From the NCBI GenBank assembly GCA_959347315.1, contig OY365814.1, positions 28,080,329 through 28,144,328 on the forward strand: a stretch of 64,000 nt of DNA, in the 5' to 3' direction. Under the pieces are notes generated by a model. The model did not search any database. It was not told the DNA's origin and was given only the letters and a program-made list of their open reading frames with translations. The stretch comes from Bimastos eiseni (lineage: Eukaryota; Annelida; Clitellata; Crassiclitellata; Lumbricidae). The position numbers and the translations under genes were made by a program. Positions within the stretch are counted from its first letter, which is position 1, and each line of letters opens with the position of its first letter. Positions 1-11,839 of this stretch are shown one piece after another.

Positions 1-590
1 CTTTACTCGGGCACCGGGTGCCCCAGCTAGTTCATCTATAATTGTCTGTTCAACAAATTGTAAAAAACAGGAGTGCAAAAAAACAAGATTTAAAAAAAAT
101 TAGAAGTTGGTTTTTTGTTTTGTTTTTGTTTTTGTTTTTCGCTTTAATTTATTTTTTTGTTTTTAGTTTTTTGTGGATTTTGTCCCATTTGTTTTTGTTA
201 TAAAGAGCATCAAGCATAGCATGAATAAATTACTACAACTCGTTTTAATAATAATTTTTATTAATTCAGCTTGATTTCCGACTGAATAAGACACAATAAG
301 TAAGATAGGCCTAATAGTAATATTAGTAAATTGGAAATAAATATTTGTTATAGATCAAAAAACAAATATTGCCATTTTTTGCATCATTTGGTTTTTGTGT
401 AAAAAAAACAAATAAAAAAACAAAAAACAACATTTCTTCAGCTCTGGTAAAAAAATTGATCGTCAACTGTCTGCATTTCGTTGCAGGATTCAATCAACAA
501 GGCCATGCCTTGTGTGAATATGCCTTGAGATTTACGATTTGTGAGGACAGGTCAGGTGATAATACCATAAAACTGTCGGTGTCCGCTCGA
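1..590. other. AT-rich non-coding stretch with T-homopolymer tracts
   Basis: No supported gene. There are long T-rich runs around 110-180 and A-rich runs around 400-430. The only short open frame crossing it is low complexity. The first 30 bases contain a GC-rich inverted word (gggcaccgggtgcccc) that could be the edge of a repeat cut by the window start. Confidence 0.6.
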
Positions 591-1035
591 TAATCCGAAG
601 GTTCGATAGTCCAAAGATTAGTGTAGGCTCAAGAGTGCCTAGAGTTCGATAGTCCGAAGGTTCGACAGTCCAAAGGTTCGACAGTCCGATGGTTCGATAG
701 TTTGATGGTTCGATAGTCCGAAGGTTCGATAGTCCGATGGTTCGATAGTCCGAAGGTTCGATAGTCCGAAGGTTCGACAGTCCGAAGGTTCGACAGTCCG
801 AAGGTTCGATAGTCCGATGGTTCGATAGTCCGATGGTTCGATAGTTTGATGGTTCGATAGTCCGAAGATTAGTCTAAGCTCAAGAGTGCCTAGAGTTCGA
901 TAGTCCGATGGTTCGATAATCCGAGGGTTCGATGATCCGAAGAAAACTCGGACTAGAAATTTTTTAGGATTATCGAAACTTCGGACTATTGAACCTTCTG
1001 ACTATCGAACCTTAGAACTATCGATACAGAACCAA
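590..1035. repeat. Minisatellite, unit about 16-17 bp (ggttcgatagtccgaa)
   Basis: The words ggttcgatagtccgaa, ggttcgacagtccgaa and ggttcgatagtccgat recur in tandem from about 590 to 950. A short higher-order interruption (agattagtctaagctcaag) appears twice, near 620 and 870. The array ends in inverted versions around 960-1030 (cggactattgaacc, ggactatcgaacctt), so the edge could fold back on the array. Confidence 0.85.
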
Positions 1036-2020
1036 ACTTTCGATGATATTTCACATTGAAAATTTAACTAGTGACTGTTCAATATCCATCCCGATTTTTA
1101 AAAATACGTGTTGAATATTTAAGCAGCCCTTCTCCATTCCTCTTCCATTCAGCCTTTCTCCTTTTCCATGACTCTTCTCCTTTCTCTTCCATCCACCCCC
1201 TTCTCTCAAGTCTTCCCATTCTACTGATTCGATCAAAGGTTGTCATCAGTCTCATCAAAAGCCGCAAGACAAATAAATTAGCTGTAGGCTAATGTAAGTT
1301 TCTGATATTTCTCACACAGATCAGCGAAGTCTACTGGCGCTATATAAAATCAAGTACAGAGGAACCGCTGCATTTAATATGCAGCATCCAGATGTCTCTA
1401 TGCCCGTGGTTCGTTCGTTTTCTGAAATTCCATTTCGGTTCAGACAATGCGACCAAATCAAATTTGTCTGCCATGGCACTCTCTTATCGAACGTGTACAT
1501 AATTGTGTCGAAACGACATCGTCCCTAGACTCCCTACGACTTTATATATTATATAACCCAATACATACACAGAGCTAAGCACAAGCACACACACAAGCAC
1601 ATGGATATATATATATTATCTACTCACTTAAACATATACAGTTATACAATCAGGCATATGAAATGTAATGTAAATCTTCACAAATTTCTCACTATAGCGT
1701 TTTTCACAGTACAACCTGATCAGAGGCGCTCCAGTTGCGAAAACCTTAGATTAGTCTTAAGAGCATTGACAGAAACAGAAGTAGGCCTAGGCCCACTCCC
1801 AATTAAAAACCAACGAAAGAGTCGTAGAGGGAACACCGTTTCAAAGTAAATGGTCAATCAACACATTATGTACAGTATTGGACTGAAGCAATCTCAGTTC
1901 GAGGTACCAAGAGGTCAGTCATGTCGTCCTTAAGAATGAAGATTTCACATAATAATCATTTAATCATTTTAATTATCATGCATACATTATACTTAATTAC
2001 ACACACGTTCACATACGATC
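1036..2020. other. Non-coding interval, pyrimidine-rich patch and SINE/LINE-tail-like word
   Basis: A C/T-rich tract lies at about 1120-1215. Near 1338 the word ggcgctatataaaat resembles the 3' tail of several animal LINE/SINE families. No gene is supported. Confidence 0.4.
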
Positions 2021-2025
2021 TACCT

Positions 2026-2350
2026 GTGAATCTCACTGTTGTCATTAAGTTGTTGTCAATAAATTGTAATAATTCTGTTGTAGTCAATAATATTATATTG
2101 TAATAATTCTGTCGTGGTTAATAAATTGTCGTCATTAAGTTGCAGTCAATAAATTGCAATAATTCTGTTGTGGTCAATCAATTGTCGTCATTAACTCGTG
2201 GTTGATGAATTCTCTTGTAGTCAATAAATTGTAAGAATTCTATTGTGGTTAATAAATTGTTGTCATTAAATTGTAGTCAATAGATTGTTATTCTTTCATA
2301 TTTATAATTATTCTATTGTATTAAACAAACTGTTGTCATAAAATCGTAGT
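2026..2350. repeat. Degenerate tandem repeat (gtcaataaattgtaataattctgttgtg)
   Basis: Phrases such as gtcaataaattgtaa, aattctgttgtggt and gtcgtcattaagttg alternate several times with substitutions. The period is roughly 60-70 bp and it is AT-rich. No coding potential. Confidence 0.7.
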
Positions 2351-3110
2351 AATCAATTTGTAATTGCCTCAGCAATCCTTCGAAGCAATAGAACAGTAAT
2401 GCCCTTCACGACCCCTTGCCGTTTTCTCTGAGGGGAGGTTGCGCGAGTATAAACTGCAACGCTTTGCGTAACCTTAAAACGTCCGTGAAACTCTTATCAG
2501 TTGCATTCCGGTTTCAGACTCATCCATCCTTTATAAATGATTAAACCCGGACGTCGGACCCGGAAGGCAGATTGAACGGTCAAAGCGACGCCATAAATTC
2601 TGTACTTCCGGATAAAGATGGCGCTGATTTCATGCCGAACCCTTTAGCTGCCACGTTATCGTTAATCAAGTCAAACAGGATCCTATAAACCCATGGTTAC
2701 ATCTGAGACGGAGCGAGTGATAAAGCGGTAAAGAGTATAAGAAGATCGAGAGAGGGAGCGAGGTGAGAGAAGATCAAGCAGGTAAGACACACAGAGGGAG
2801 CGTAAAGTAATGGATATTACACACTGGGGCTCAGAGCTGAGTTCGATACCCGTACCGCGGCGTCGGTTAAATTAAAATTACATGAACATGTATAACCTAA
2901 TGGACGTCTTGCTGTGTCTTTAATCGTTTTGCGATCTTGAAAGTTTGAAAATAAACGGAAATTAAAATTATCAAAAAGATCAAGAAGGTAAGAGATACTG
3001 GCATATATGTACCTGGTATTGCAATACAGTAAACGGTGCTATTCATGCTGGCACCATGTGAAGTTAATATCCTAAAAGTGCGGGTACCTTTTATCGGGAA
3101 GAGCAGGCAA
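2351..3110. other. Non-coding interval
   Basis: No coding region or clear repeat is recognised. Around 2825-2870 the sequence gagttcgatacccgtaccgc resembles a tRNA T-arm/B-box, but no matching A-box or cloverleaf is visible, so no RNA gene is called. Confidence 0.4.
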
Positions 3111-3116
3111 CCAAGA

Positions 3117-3231
3117 AGACATACATACACAAGTGCATACACAATTACATATACATACAATCATGCATGGATACATACACACGTACACACATGCACAGAT
3201 GCACACATACATACATACATACATACATACA

Positions 3232-3266
<35 letters not shown>

Positions 3267-3335
3267 GCACACATACATACATACATTTATATGCACACAT
3301 ACATACATACATACATACATACATGCATACATACA

Positions 3336-3370
<35 letters not shown>

Positions 3371-3610
3371 GCACACATACATACATGCATACATACATAC
3401 ATACATATATATGCACACATACATACATGCATACATACATACATACATGCATGCATACATACATATATACATACATACATATATACATACATACATATAT
3501 ATGCACACATACATACATGCATACATACATACATACACACATACATACATACATACATGCATGCATATATATGCACACACACATTCATATGCACACACAT
3601 GTGCATGCAT
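3117..3610. repeat. Microsatellite (ACAT)n with ATGC/ATAT interruptions
   Basis: About 490 bp of tetranucleotide acat repeat, interrupted by atgcacac and atatat blocks recurring at about 60-70 bp. All six frames stay open here only because of the repeat. The His/Tyr/Ile-rich and Cys/Met/Tyr-rich open frames are artefacts. Confidence 0.95.
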
Positions 3611-4299
3611 TACATGAGCATACAGCAGGTTATCAAATCAATACAGGTTAAAGATTGACAACGATTCCAAGAGATCCTGGTATTGTTTCGAACATAAAAA
3701 TTTACACAGGGCCTCTCGCAGCATAAACCATTTAGAGACGTTTTAGCGAAAGGTTGCCACGATTATCCCTGACATGCATGAGCTCAGCCTTTAGCAGAGG
3801 GAAGAGGCCAATAATACTCTTTGTGTCAGCTGATTTAGCCGGAAGTGTTTCTCACAACGACGTCACGACTTGGTTCGTGTTTGAATGGCGTCTCAGTGAC
3901 GTCGGACGACAGGAAGGAATGAAGGAAGGCTGAAGGAGAAGGAGGTCGATGAGATCAAAGGAGAATCTTAAAAGAGATGATCATGCAGGTGCGGGCATCA
4001 ATTACAACGCGGCGAAGATTAAAGGAATCCGAGAGCACGGGTGGACCGATAAATTGATCAGTGGATAGCAAGAGGAACTTCTAGGGATACACCGTCGGAA
4101 AATAGCCACGAATAACATCCTCTGCAGAATCTCCTCCTCCATAAGACAATGCACATGTAGCTCTCATTGTTGACTGTACAAATATAGACCTAATCATAAT
4201 TAGCCGATTAAGGAAAATCACTTGATGAGAACTCGGCCCCTACTAATAGCAAATTAGTAGACATTAGTAATGCCCTTATTGAGCTGCCCATGGAATTCT
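3611..4299. other. Non-coding interval
   Basis: No open frame of note and no repeat recognised by eye between the ACAT microsatellite and the LINE remnant. Confidence 0.4.
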
Positions 4300-5592
4300 G
4301 AGCAGTTTCCTCATGCTCTTGTTCTCAAATGCTTGTATGTGTTTCTCTTCTTCTTTCTTTACTGTCCACGCCTCACAACCATACGTTGCTACTGGCCACG
4401 CCAAGGCCTTCATGAGTCACAGCTTGGTTTTAGTACTGACTGATTTATTCTTCCAGATGCTTACCAACTTAAAATGACTGACATTCCCATAGCTAATCTT
4501 GATTTTACCTCACTCGCGCAGTCCCCGCCCTTCGTTACTCGGTTTCCCAAGTATGTAAATGAGTCCACTTGTTCGAGTTTGTATCCGTCCACCTTGATCA
4601 AAAGTTCGACATTGTTATTTGTTATTAGTTTTGTCTTTGCTACGTTAATCAGCATACTGTATTTTTTGCTGATATCTCAGCACGTTGCACCAACTCCTGT
4701 AAATCCTCTGGTGAAGTGGCCAGTAGCACGATGTCATCAGCATATCTAAGGTTATTTAAAGTCTTCCCTCCAATTCTTAATCCCTTGTTGTAGTCTAGTA
4801 GTGCTTTTCGCATTACCTGTTCTGCCAGAATGTTAAACAGGCTTGGTGATAAATTACATCCTTGTCGGACTCCTTTCTTGATACTAAACCATGTCGACAT
4901 AATTCCGTCTGTCTCGACAGTAGCTCGTTGTTGTTTGTAGAGATTTCGCAATAGCTGAATGAGGTAGGGGTGGGAAACCCATATCCATCATGGTTATCCA
5001 TAGTTGATCGTGTAGAATCATGTCAAAAGCTATTGTAAAGTCAATGAAGCAGAGGTACAGTGGATGTTTGTCTCGCTTTCTCCAAGATGATTCTTAAGTT
5101 CACAATTTGATCTCGCGTGCCTCTTCTTGGCCTAAAGACAGCCTGTTCCTCAGCGATCTCTGTTTCCAGCTTGGTCTGGATGCGTCCCTGTATCACTCGT
5201 AACAAAATCTAACTGGCATGTGAGACTAGCGCAAATGTTCTGTGATTACCACAGTGAAATAGATTTCCCTTCTTCGGCATTGGAATAAAAATTGACTGTG
5301 ACCATTCTTCTGACCAATCCCCGATGTCCCATACGTCCCCACATATCTCGTGTAGTTTTGTCAGAGTCATTTCTCCACCAAATCTAAACAGCTCAGCGGC
5401 TACGCCATCTGGGCCTGGTGACTTCCGCATAGCTGCCTTCAATATGGCTCGTTTTATCTCTTCTTTTAGTGGCGGTGATTCCTTTTCTTGTATTTCGATT
5501 TTTATGTCTTCTTCATCTTCTTCATCGTTGTAGAGTCCTTCGCAATATTCTTTCCATCTTTGATTTACTTTTTCCGGTTCAACAAGTTTCAT
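4300..5592 (-). mobile_element. Non-LTR retrotransposon remnant (reverse transcriptase, frameshifted)
   Basis: On the minus strand several overlapping frames encode pieces of a LINE reverse transcriptase. In order: an upstream acidic segment, the fingers motif SPGPDG (about 5410), the first catalytic Asp in CFIDFTIAFD (about 5040), KKGVRQGCNLSPSLFN (about 4870), the palm YADDI box (about 4740), and a downstream segment (SFTYLGN, then a frame resembling the YGCEAWT / LRIPW region seen in many invertebrate LINEs). The frame changes at least at about 5000-5210, 4950, 4660 and 4460, and stop codons occur, so it cannot encode an active enzyme. The endonuclease region upstream is absent, consistent with 5' truncation. 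The clade is not resolved; RTE-like or Jockey-like are candidates. Confidence 0.85.
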
Positions 5593-5944
5593 AGTCCAGA
5601 ATACAGCGCTATATTAATCTTTTAATCAATGATGTGCGTTACTTGGAGTCAACGGTACACCTGCAAAACATCCTGATATTGATTGCATGCAAAGTAGATC
5701 ATGTTGGAAAGAGACTGAGCAGGCAGGTCACAATCAATTTTACCTTAAAAAGGTGGTAAACTAATTAGTGCAAGTAAAATCCTTTAAGATAGCTGAAATA
5801 ATTTATGGCGCAATCGCAGCAACGAAAGAGGCAGTAAATTGACACTAATTGGCGTCTTTCATATGTCCGAAGTTTGTCCGTAGGCTTGACTTGTATGTGC
5901 CTTTGAACGGAATGGGGGCCTTGTATGGCTGCCGACAGTTAAAA
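5593..5944. other. Non-coding interval
   Basis: No feature recognised between the LINE remnant and the GT-rich tract. Confidence 0.4.
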
Positions 5945-6200
5945 TCGTGCGTGTGTTAGTGTGTGTGTGTGTGTATTAATGTGTCTGCTAGTGTGCCAGT
6001 GTGTGTGCGCGCGTGTGTGTATTAGTAGGACTGTAGGTGCGTCAGTGTGTGTGTGTGTGTGTGTTAGTATGTGTGCTAGAAAATGTGTATTAGTGCGTGT
6101 TTGTGTATGTTAGTGTGTATATTTGTGTGCGTATGTGCCATGGTTGTGGGTGTGTGCGTGTATGTGTGTGTTCGTGCGCGTGTGTGCGTGTGTGAGTAGG
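5945..6200. repeat. GT-rich microsatellite (tgtg/gtgtgc)
   Basis: An interrupted (tg)n tract with tagtgtg and gcgtgtg variants, about 250 bp. No coding content. Confidence 0.85.
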
Positions 6201-6379
6201 CTATGATTGGTTGGGTATCAGTTGTTAAAGACGATCGATCGTGTGATCAGCACCGCTTTCGCCAGATTGGAGAATCAATTGCTGAGGCAAGTAATCTGTC
6301 ATCCTTTAGATGTCATGATTTCCATCTATCTCTTCCATCTCTTACTCCTCATATTTCTCTCTCTCCTTCTCTTTTCTCA

Positions 6380-6560
6380 CCCTCTGCCTCTACCTCTGCC
6401 TCTGCCTCTGCCTCTGCCTCTGCCTCTGCCTCTGCCTCTGCCTCTGCCTCTGCCTCTGCCTCTGCCTCTGCCTCTGCCTCTGCCTCTGCCTCTGCCTCTG
6501 CCTCTGCCTCTGCCTCTGCCTCTGCCTCTGCCTATCCCTCTACCTCTCCCTCTCCTTCCC
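6380..6560. repeat. Hexanucleotide microsatellite (CTCTGC)n
   Basis: About 24 nearly perfect copies of cctctg, flanked by a longer C/T-rich stretch to about 6720. The alternating Ala-Ser and Leu-Pro open frames across it are repeat artefacts. Confidence 0.95.
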
Positions 6561-6779
6561 CTTTTTATATAATTATGCTCTATTTCTCTTTGTTTGCCTC
6601 TCTCTCCCTGTCATACTGTCTCCTACACTCTTCTCTCCGTCTCCCTCCTCCTCGCTCTCCTGACCTCTTTTTTAATGTGCGTGCCTCTGTATCTCTCTTT
6701 GTCGCTCTCTGTCCCTGTTTGCCTCAGCCAGTAGCTGATTTATTTGGTGGCGCCACCTTTCGTGCCATCTTGCAGTAAA

Positions 6780-7790
6780 TAACGTAATTTATCAACGACT
6801 CCTGATATCTTTACTCATATCCTTTGCCTTTTTCACCTGCTTCTGTATGTCCATTTGTCATATTGCCACTCTGTCCGTCTCATTGATCGTTCTACTCCAT
6901 ATGTTTGCCTCCGTTTGATGCGTATGATACCTGTAGCAACAGGTACGATAGATTTTGTAAACTTAGCTAAGAAGCCTTATAAGAATTATAACGCCTAAAT
7001 CAGAGGTATAGAGAATGTTATGATGTCAGGCTAAGACCAAAATGGGCAGAAAAATCAGTCATTGAGACTGAATCCAACAAGTCAACTAAAATTCAGTTCA
7101 ACCAGAATTTAGCCGAAGGCGACTTGAGGAAACTCAAGCTACTCAAGGAGACAGCGTGTATCTGCACGGCTGCAGGCGTACCTGGTGCTGATAAAGCGCC
7201 TTTAGCGATCTTTCAGTGTGTGCTCCTATGCCTGAATTTATTAATCTAGTTATTCATCCTGGTTACTTATACTGCGCTTTGGGACCTTTTACGAAACCTA
7301 CTCAGGAGCGTTCCCAGCCAAGTCACGGCTAAAGAAAACAAGACTTGTGTGATTTGCTTTGAGTTAGTGTCAGTGCATATCATTGTGCCTCTGTATGCGT
7401 CTGTGTGGGCCTGTGTGTCTTGGTGTACCTGTGTGTGCCTACGTGTGTCTTTGTGTTTATCTTTGTGTGTGCGTCTGTACGCTTCCTATCTGGTGCTTCC
7501 GCACGTTTTCCTTCTTTCCCCTCTGGTCGACGAGAGATGCGACGCAGTCTCTGTAACCGCATCTTCGGTCGACCATCCTCTATGGACACGACGCGTTCTT
7601 GTCTGGTCGCTTGATCGACAGAGCGTGACGCCCGCACCGCTCCGATGGTCAGCCAACGACTTCAGAAGGTTCTTAAGGGTCGTTTCTACTCATATCAGAC
7701 ATCATAATGTAGTCGATAGTCTGTCGCATTTTGTGGTTAATTTAGAGTTACATGCATAATTTAGCAGTAGAGATAATATTGAACTCTTAC
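6780..7790. other. Non-coding interval
   Basis: No gene recognised. A T/G-rich patch with tgtgtgcct words lies at 7390-7490. The open frames here lack conserved motifs and splice support. Confidence 0.4.
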
Positions 7791-7797
7791 TGCGGCT

Positions 7798-8040
7798 GCT
7801 GGTATACTACTACTACTTCCACTACACCTACTCCCACTTCCACTACCAATACTTCCACTTCCACCACCAATACTTCCACTTCCACTACCAATACTTCCAC
7901 TTCCACTACCAATACTTCCACTTCCTCTTCCGTTACCACTTCCACTACTACTTCCATTACCACACGTACTACAATATCAACCGACGCTACTACTACTACT
8001 ATTACTTCTCATGTAACTATTGTTACCATTACTACCAGGA
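7798..8040. repeat. Minisatellite (acttccaytaccaat / act triplets)
   Basis: Direct copies of acttccactaccaat and related acttccaccaccaat run to about 7925, then decay into act/acy triplets to about 8035. The Ser/Thr-rich open frame is a by-product. Confidence 0.85.
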
Positions 8041-8860
8041 CCGTACCGAGCTATAATTGCGCCCTGTGCCTAGCATCAATCTGGCGCCCCCACCTTTTGA
8101 AAATAGTGCATTTTATAGAATAATAAGTTATTCCATCCTGAAATGTGCGCCATTTCCACAGTTGCGCCCTGGGCCACGGCCCCGCTGCCCCCTCGGTACG
8201 GCCCCGATTACTACCATCACCACTACTGCAGTAAATAACATAACTACTCCAAAATCTTTGCACGGAGTCCCATAGATAGGCTCGAACCCACAGGGACACG
8301 GATCCAGCGCGCAACTGAATAGTCCACGATGCAACGTATAAGCTGGAATTTATATTCAGATATGTAGATTTGGACTGAGATTTGGGTCCCACGTATACAT
8401 ACAGGGCCTATCGATATAATGCTCTATTAAGGAACAGATCGATCGGTAAGTATTAGCTAAAGACGCACACAGATGCTTTAGATCGTGCGTTCTTAGAGCG
8501 GATCAGTCGTTCCCGAAGGATAGGTGTCGCTGCAGGCAGCCGTTCTTAACTGCCGGATAGATGGCGCTCAAAGCTTAACGACTGCCAGATGCAGAGCTTG
8601 GCTGCAACACAATAACGAAGAATCCATTCATTGTCGTACAAAGCTACGTGGCCTCATCGCCGGTCAGTCAGTCCAGAGCTCTCCAATGTACTTCCCCTCC
8701 TCTGGCTGTGTCAGTCCAAATCCTCGGTTCATTGTATAATCTCAAAATATCGGAACGTTCATTTAACGCCATGCATGCACAGGGCACCAGCTCATTCACG
8801 AGCGGTGCCTCGATCACGCCAAAGGTGGTTGTCCAGAGAAATGAACTGGGTATCACTGTA
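8041..8860. other. Non-coding interval with decayed repeat fragments
   Basis: The words aattgcgccctgtgcctag and agttgcgccctgggcc lie about 110 bp apart and resemble the terminus of the MITE at 10106-10304. On the minus strand near 8280-8300 gggttcgagcctatc looks like a B-box of a decayed tRNA-derived element. No gene is supported. Confidence 0.4.
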
Positions 8861-8863
8861 AGC

Positions 8864-9162
8864 CAGCGTTTCTGAAACTGTGTTCCGCGGAACCCTGGGG
8901 TTCCGTGAGGTGAAGAAATGGGTTCCATGGAAAACCTTCAGTGTGAACAAATAGAGGCTTTTTGCTTGACATCTGTTAATATCTTTAAATCAAAGAGAAT
9001 TCCTATGTCATCGTCATCGATAATTGTGTCAATATTATTCTGATATTGGCCCAAGCTCATAATTGTCTGCATTCTTAATATTTTTTATTTGTTATTGGGG
9101 TTCAGCCTAAATAGTAATTAAGATCAAAATGGTTCCATGGCGATAAATATTGGGAAGCACTG
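8864..9162. mobile_element. Probable hAT-like MITE (CAGNGYTTC termini)
   Basis: The left end reads cagcgtttctgaaactgtg. The right end, read on the minus strand, is cagtgcttcccaatatttat. Both are followed by a shared ccNNGGAACC block about 20-30 bp inside (ccgcggaacc left, gccatggaacc right). This imperfect terminal inverted repeat with CAG ends is typical of hAT elements. No coding content. No convincing 8-bp target duplication was found, so the exact ends are less certain than for the other MITEs here. Confidence 0.55.
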
Positions 9163-9169
9163 ACACGCA

Positions 9170-10097
9170 ATAGAAGAGCAAACATCGTCAATGAATATGT
9201 ATACGACACGGGAAGATTTCCACTATAGTTAGATAGATTTTTGGTTCATATCGTAATCTTTTAAATTTAATACAAGCAGATAGACAGACGTAAAGAGGGT
9301 TTTATAGTCACAATAGAGGAGATCCGGACAGATGAATTAAATCAGGGAAAATGTATGATTTACTTCTAGGATAATTAATTTAACGTTGAAATTGATTGAC
9401 CTCTGTTAGCGGAAGAGTTCATTCTTTTGGAGTTTCTCTTGTTCACCGCATGGTTACGTTACTCTGTTTTCGTTTTTGTGTGCTGTGCTTTTTCGGTTAG
9501 CAATAAAATGAGTATTGATATTTATCAAAACCAACTGGAAAAATCAATGAGCTACATAAACGATAAGAGAAGCAAAATCCAACCCACGAATAGTGACGAT
9601 CAGGCCACGTCATCAATCGAGACACGTGACTGGGGAGACCTTAGAGCGAGGAGTAGAGCTTATCAGTAGAGACGCCTTGAGAGACGCCTTGAACTCGCGT
9701 GCTTCGAACAGGTAGAAGTATTTCCGGAACTGGCGCCTCTTACATTTCGACAGATTAATCCTCGTCAGTTCGACAGTGATCCGATTAACACGCACAACGC
9801 CCAGTTCGAAGAGATGTGTTATAATTATGGCTTCTGTTAATAACCTGTGTTTCTGAGGTAGCACCTTCCATTTTTGCTGAAACGTATTTGAAAAGCGATT
9901 GATCCTGAATTCACGCCTATAATAAGCAGCGTATATATATGTACATATATAATATATATATATCTGCGTTGGTGTGGGTGTGTCCGTGTTTGTGTTGACC
10001 TTAATAGCGACTGGCTGCAAATGAATGAGGTGGATTCTCCATCCACTGCATGCGACGCGAGGTCAGATCGAATAAGCGTCAAGTACAGAAGCAGATA
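9170..10097. other. Non-coding interval with short TA tract
   Basis: An atatat microsatellite lies at about 9930-9965. No gene is recognised. Short open frames at 9427-9669 and 9613-10020 (opposite strands) have no family motif. Confidence 0.4.
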
Positions 10098-10105
10098 TAT
10101 GAAGA

Positions 10106-10304
10106 CAGAGGTGCAACCAGAAAATATTCATTGGGATGCTCATACTGCAAATTATGAAGGCATGAAGCAGCATACTGATAGCATCCCTACCGCACCTTTT
10201 CAAAAAAATAGAAACTCATCGTATTTGGATCAATTTTGTGGGTCAACATTTTTAGCTAACCGGTGCTCAGGCACCCATCAGCATCCCCCCTAGTTGCGCC
10301 CCTG
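10106..10304. mobile_element. hAT-type MITE with perfect 8-bp target-site duplication
   Basis: The left end is cagaggtgcaaccag. The right end on the minus strand is caggggcgcaactag, 13 of 15 positions matching. The element is bracketed by an identical octamer tatgaaga at 10098-10105 and 10305-10312. An 8-bp duplication with CAG ends is the signature of hAT-superfamily transposition. The roughly 199-bp body has no transposase, so it must be non-autonomous. The perfect duplication argues for a fairly recent insertion. Confidence 0.85.
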
Positions 10305-10369
10305 TATGAAGATGCCAGCAAAATTGGCCAACAATGGAAAATAATGTGACAACGCAATTGTGCGCTTTC

Positions 10370-10680
10370 GGTCTCATCTATCAGCTTCTGGCAGCTTATA
10401 TCAGTTTATATCGGCTTCTATCAGCTTCTACAGATTCTATCAGCTCCTATATAGAGGCTTTTATCAGAGGTATAACCTTTTATATACTTTTATCGGCTTC
10501 TATCAGCTTCTACAGATTCTATCAGCTCCTATATAGAGGCTTTTATCAGAGGTATAACCTTTTATATACTTATATCGGCTTCTATCAGCTTCTACAGATT
10601 CTATCAGCTCCTATATAGAGGCTTTTATCAGAGGTATAACCTTTTATATACTTTTATCGGCTTCTAGCAGGTTCAATACA
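10370..10680. repeat. 82-bp tandem repeat, more than three copies
   Basis: The unit beginning tcggcttctatcagcttcta recurs at 10411, 10493, 10575 and (partial) 10657, an exact 82-bp spacing. Each unit also has internal ~10-bp periodicity (cttctatcag). A decayed relative (atcagcttctagcggcttct) reappears at about 11650-11830. Confidence 0.9.
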
Positions 10681-10769
10681 TTTCGATATGCTTGCTTTGG
10701 CTTCAGTTACACTCTGTCAGCTTCTATCTGGATGAAGTGAAATAACGTAGGCTATACATAATTGGTGAT

Positions 10770-11400
10770 TTCCGGGCGCAACTATTATGAGCTCAAACAA
10801 TACGAATCTATTGATTCTTGAAACATGGGTGTATTTCAAATTATGTGCTCTGGCTGTGCACGGAATTTAGACGTTTGTCAAGATTCAGTGAAGTTTTTTA
10901 ATGATCAAGTAAATTCAATTTGTAAATCCTGTTATTACTATTTTCGTGACATTCGAAGGACTCGACAATATATCCCTGCTAAAACACGATTTTTCTGGCT
11001 AACGCACATGTCTCTAGTCGCCTTAGTGTAATTCCCTCCTGTTTGGTATCATAAAAGCTAATTTGCTGAAAGTGCAAAGAGTACAAAACTGACTGGCCAG
11101 TGTTGCTACTGGTTCTCATAGGTGGGATCACATAATTCCCGTTCTCAAATAATTACATTGGCTTCCTGTTGAGCAACGAATTAAATTTAAAATTGGTGTT
11201 ATTACCTAAAAGACATTTTCTTCTGGTCAGCCGGGGTACCTACGCACTTTTGCTTGTCCCCAGGGCATCATCACTAGACTATATATCTATAGGTCTTCTG
11301 ATTTCGTGTCCCATGCTATACCTCGTGTTAGGACCAGTCTTGGTATGCGGGCTTACTTTGTCGCCGAGCCTAGGTTCGGGTCGCTGAGTCTTTAGTTTCT
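10770..11400 (+). mobile_element. CR1/L2-like LINE 3'-end remnant
   Basis: Conceptual translation gives the post-RT part of a CR1/L2-superfamily ORF2 in pieces. One segment around 10850-10970 resembles the consensus ARNLGV...HV...C...LRNIRRIR. After a deletion, 11090-11380 resembles LQRVQN...DHI.PVL..LHWLPVEQRI.FK and a GYL...RTSLG.RAF.VAEPR tail. Frames are broken by stops and small indels. This is an old, inactive insertion; no 5' portion is present. Confidence 0.75.
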
Positions 11401-11639
11401 TTTCGATCTCGACTTAGAACTTTTTTATTAACCCTTGCTTGTCCTCCTTAGATTCTCTTTCAGACTCTTAGGACTGACCTTGGAGCTGACCTGATTTAGG
11501 ATTTGTTTTTGTGCGCCGTCGGTTGATGCCCTGTACGTTATTATGGCGGCGCTATAGAAGTCTTTTAGTCAAAGTCATAATCGTAGTCATAGTCACGCAA
11601 CGTTTCTAGCGATTTCTATTACTAGAGTAGCTCTTAGTT

Positions 11640-11835
11640 GCGTCTATCACCTTCATTGGCTATCAACTTCTATTGGGTCCTATTAACTTCCATGGACTTC
11701 TATCAGCTTCTAGCGGCTTCTAACAGTTTATGTCAGCTTTCAGTGGCTTCTATAGACTTCTACCGGGTTCTATCGATTTCTGTCAGCTCCTGCCAAGCAG
11801 CTTCTATCAGCTTTCGGCAGAAGCGCAAATACGGC
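11640..11835. repeat. Degenerate (cttctatcag)n short-period repeat
   Basis: Imperfect decamer phrases (ggcttctatcag, gacttctatcagcttctag) related to the 82-bp repeat at 10370-10680. Confidence 0.65.
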
Positions 11836-11839
11836 AGCA

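Noticed and set aside
3036..3658. Long open frames rich in His/Tyr/Thr or Cys/Met/Val over the ACAT repeat
   Set aside because: All frames on both strands are open only because the tetranucleotide repeat contains no stop codons; no conserved motif or start context.
6203..6778. 191-codon plus-strand frame with an Ala-Ser run
   Set aside because: Driven by the CTCTGC microsatellite and C/T-rich flanks; alternative frame gives Leu-Pro run equally well.
10825..11031. Small cysteine-containing frame that could look like a secreted peptide
   Set aside because: Its residues align with the post-RT region of CR1/L2 LINEs (ARNL..., ...IRRTRQY) and it continues into LINE-like sequence downstream.
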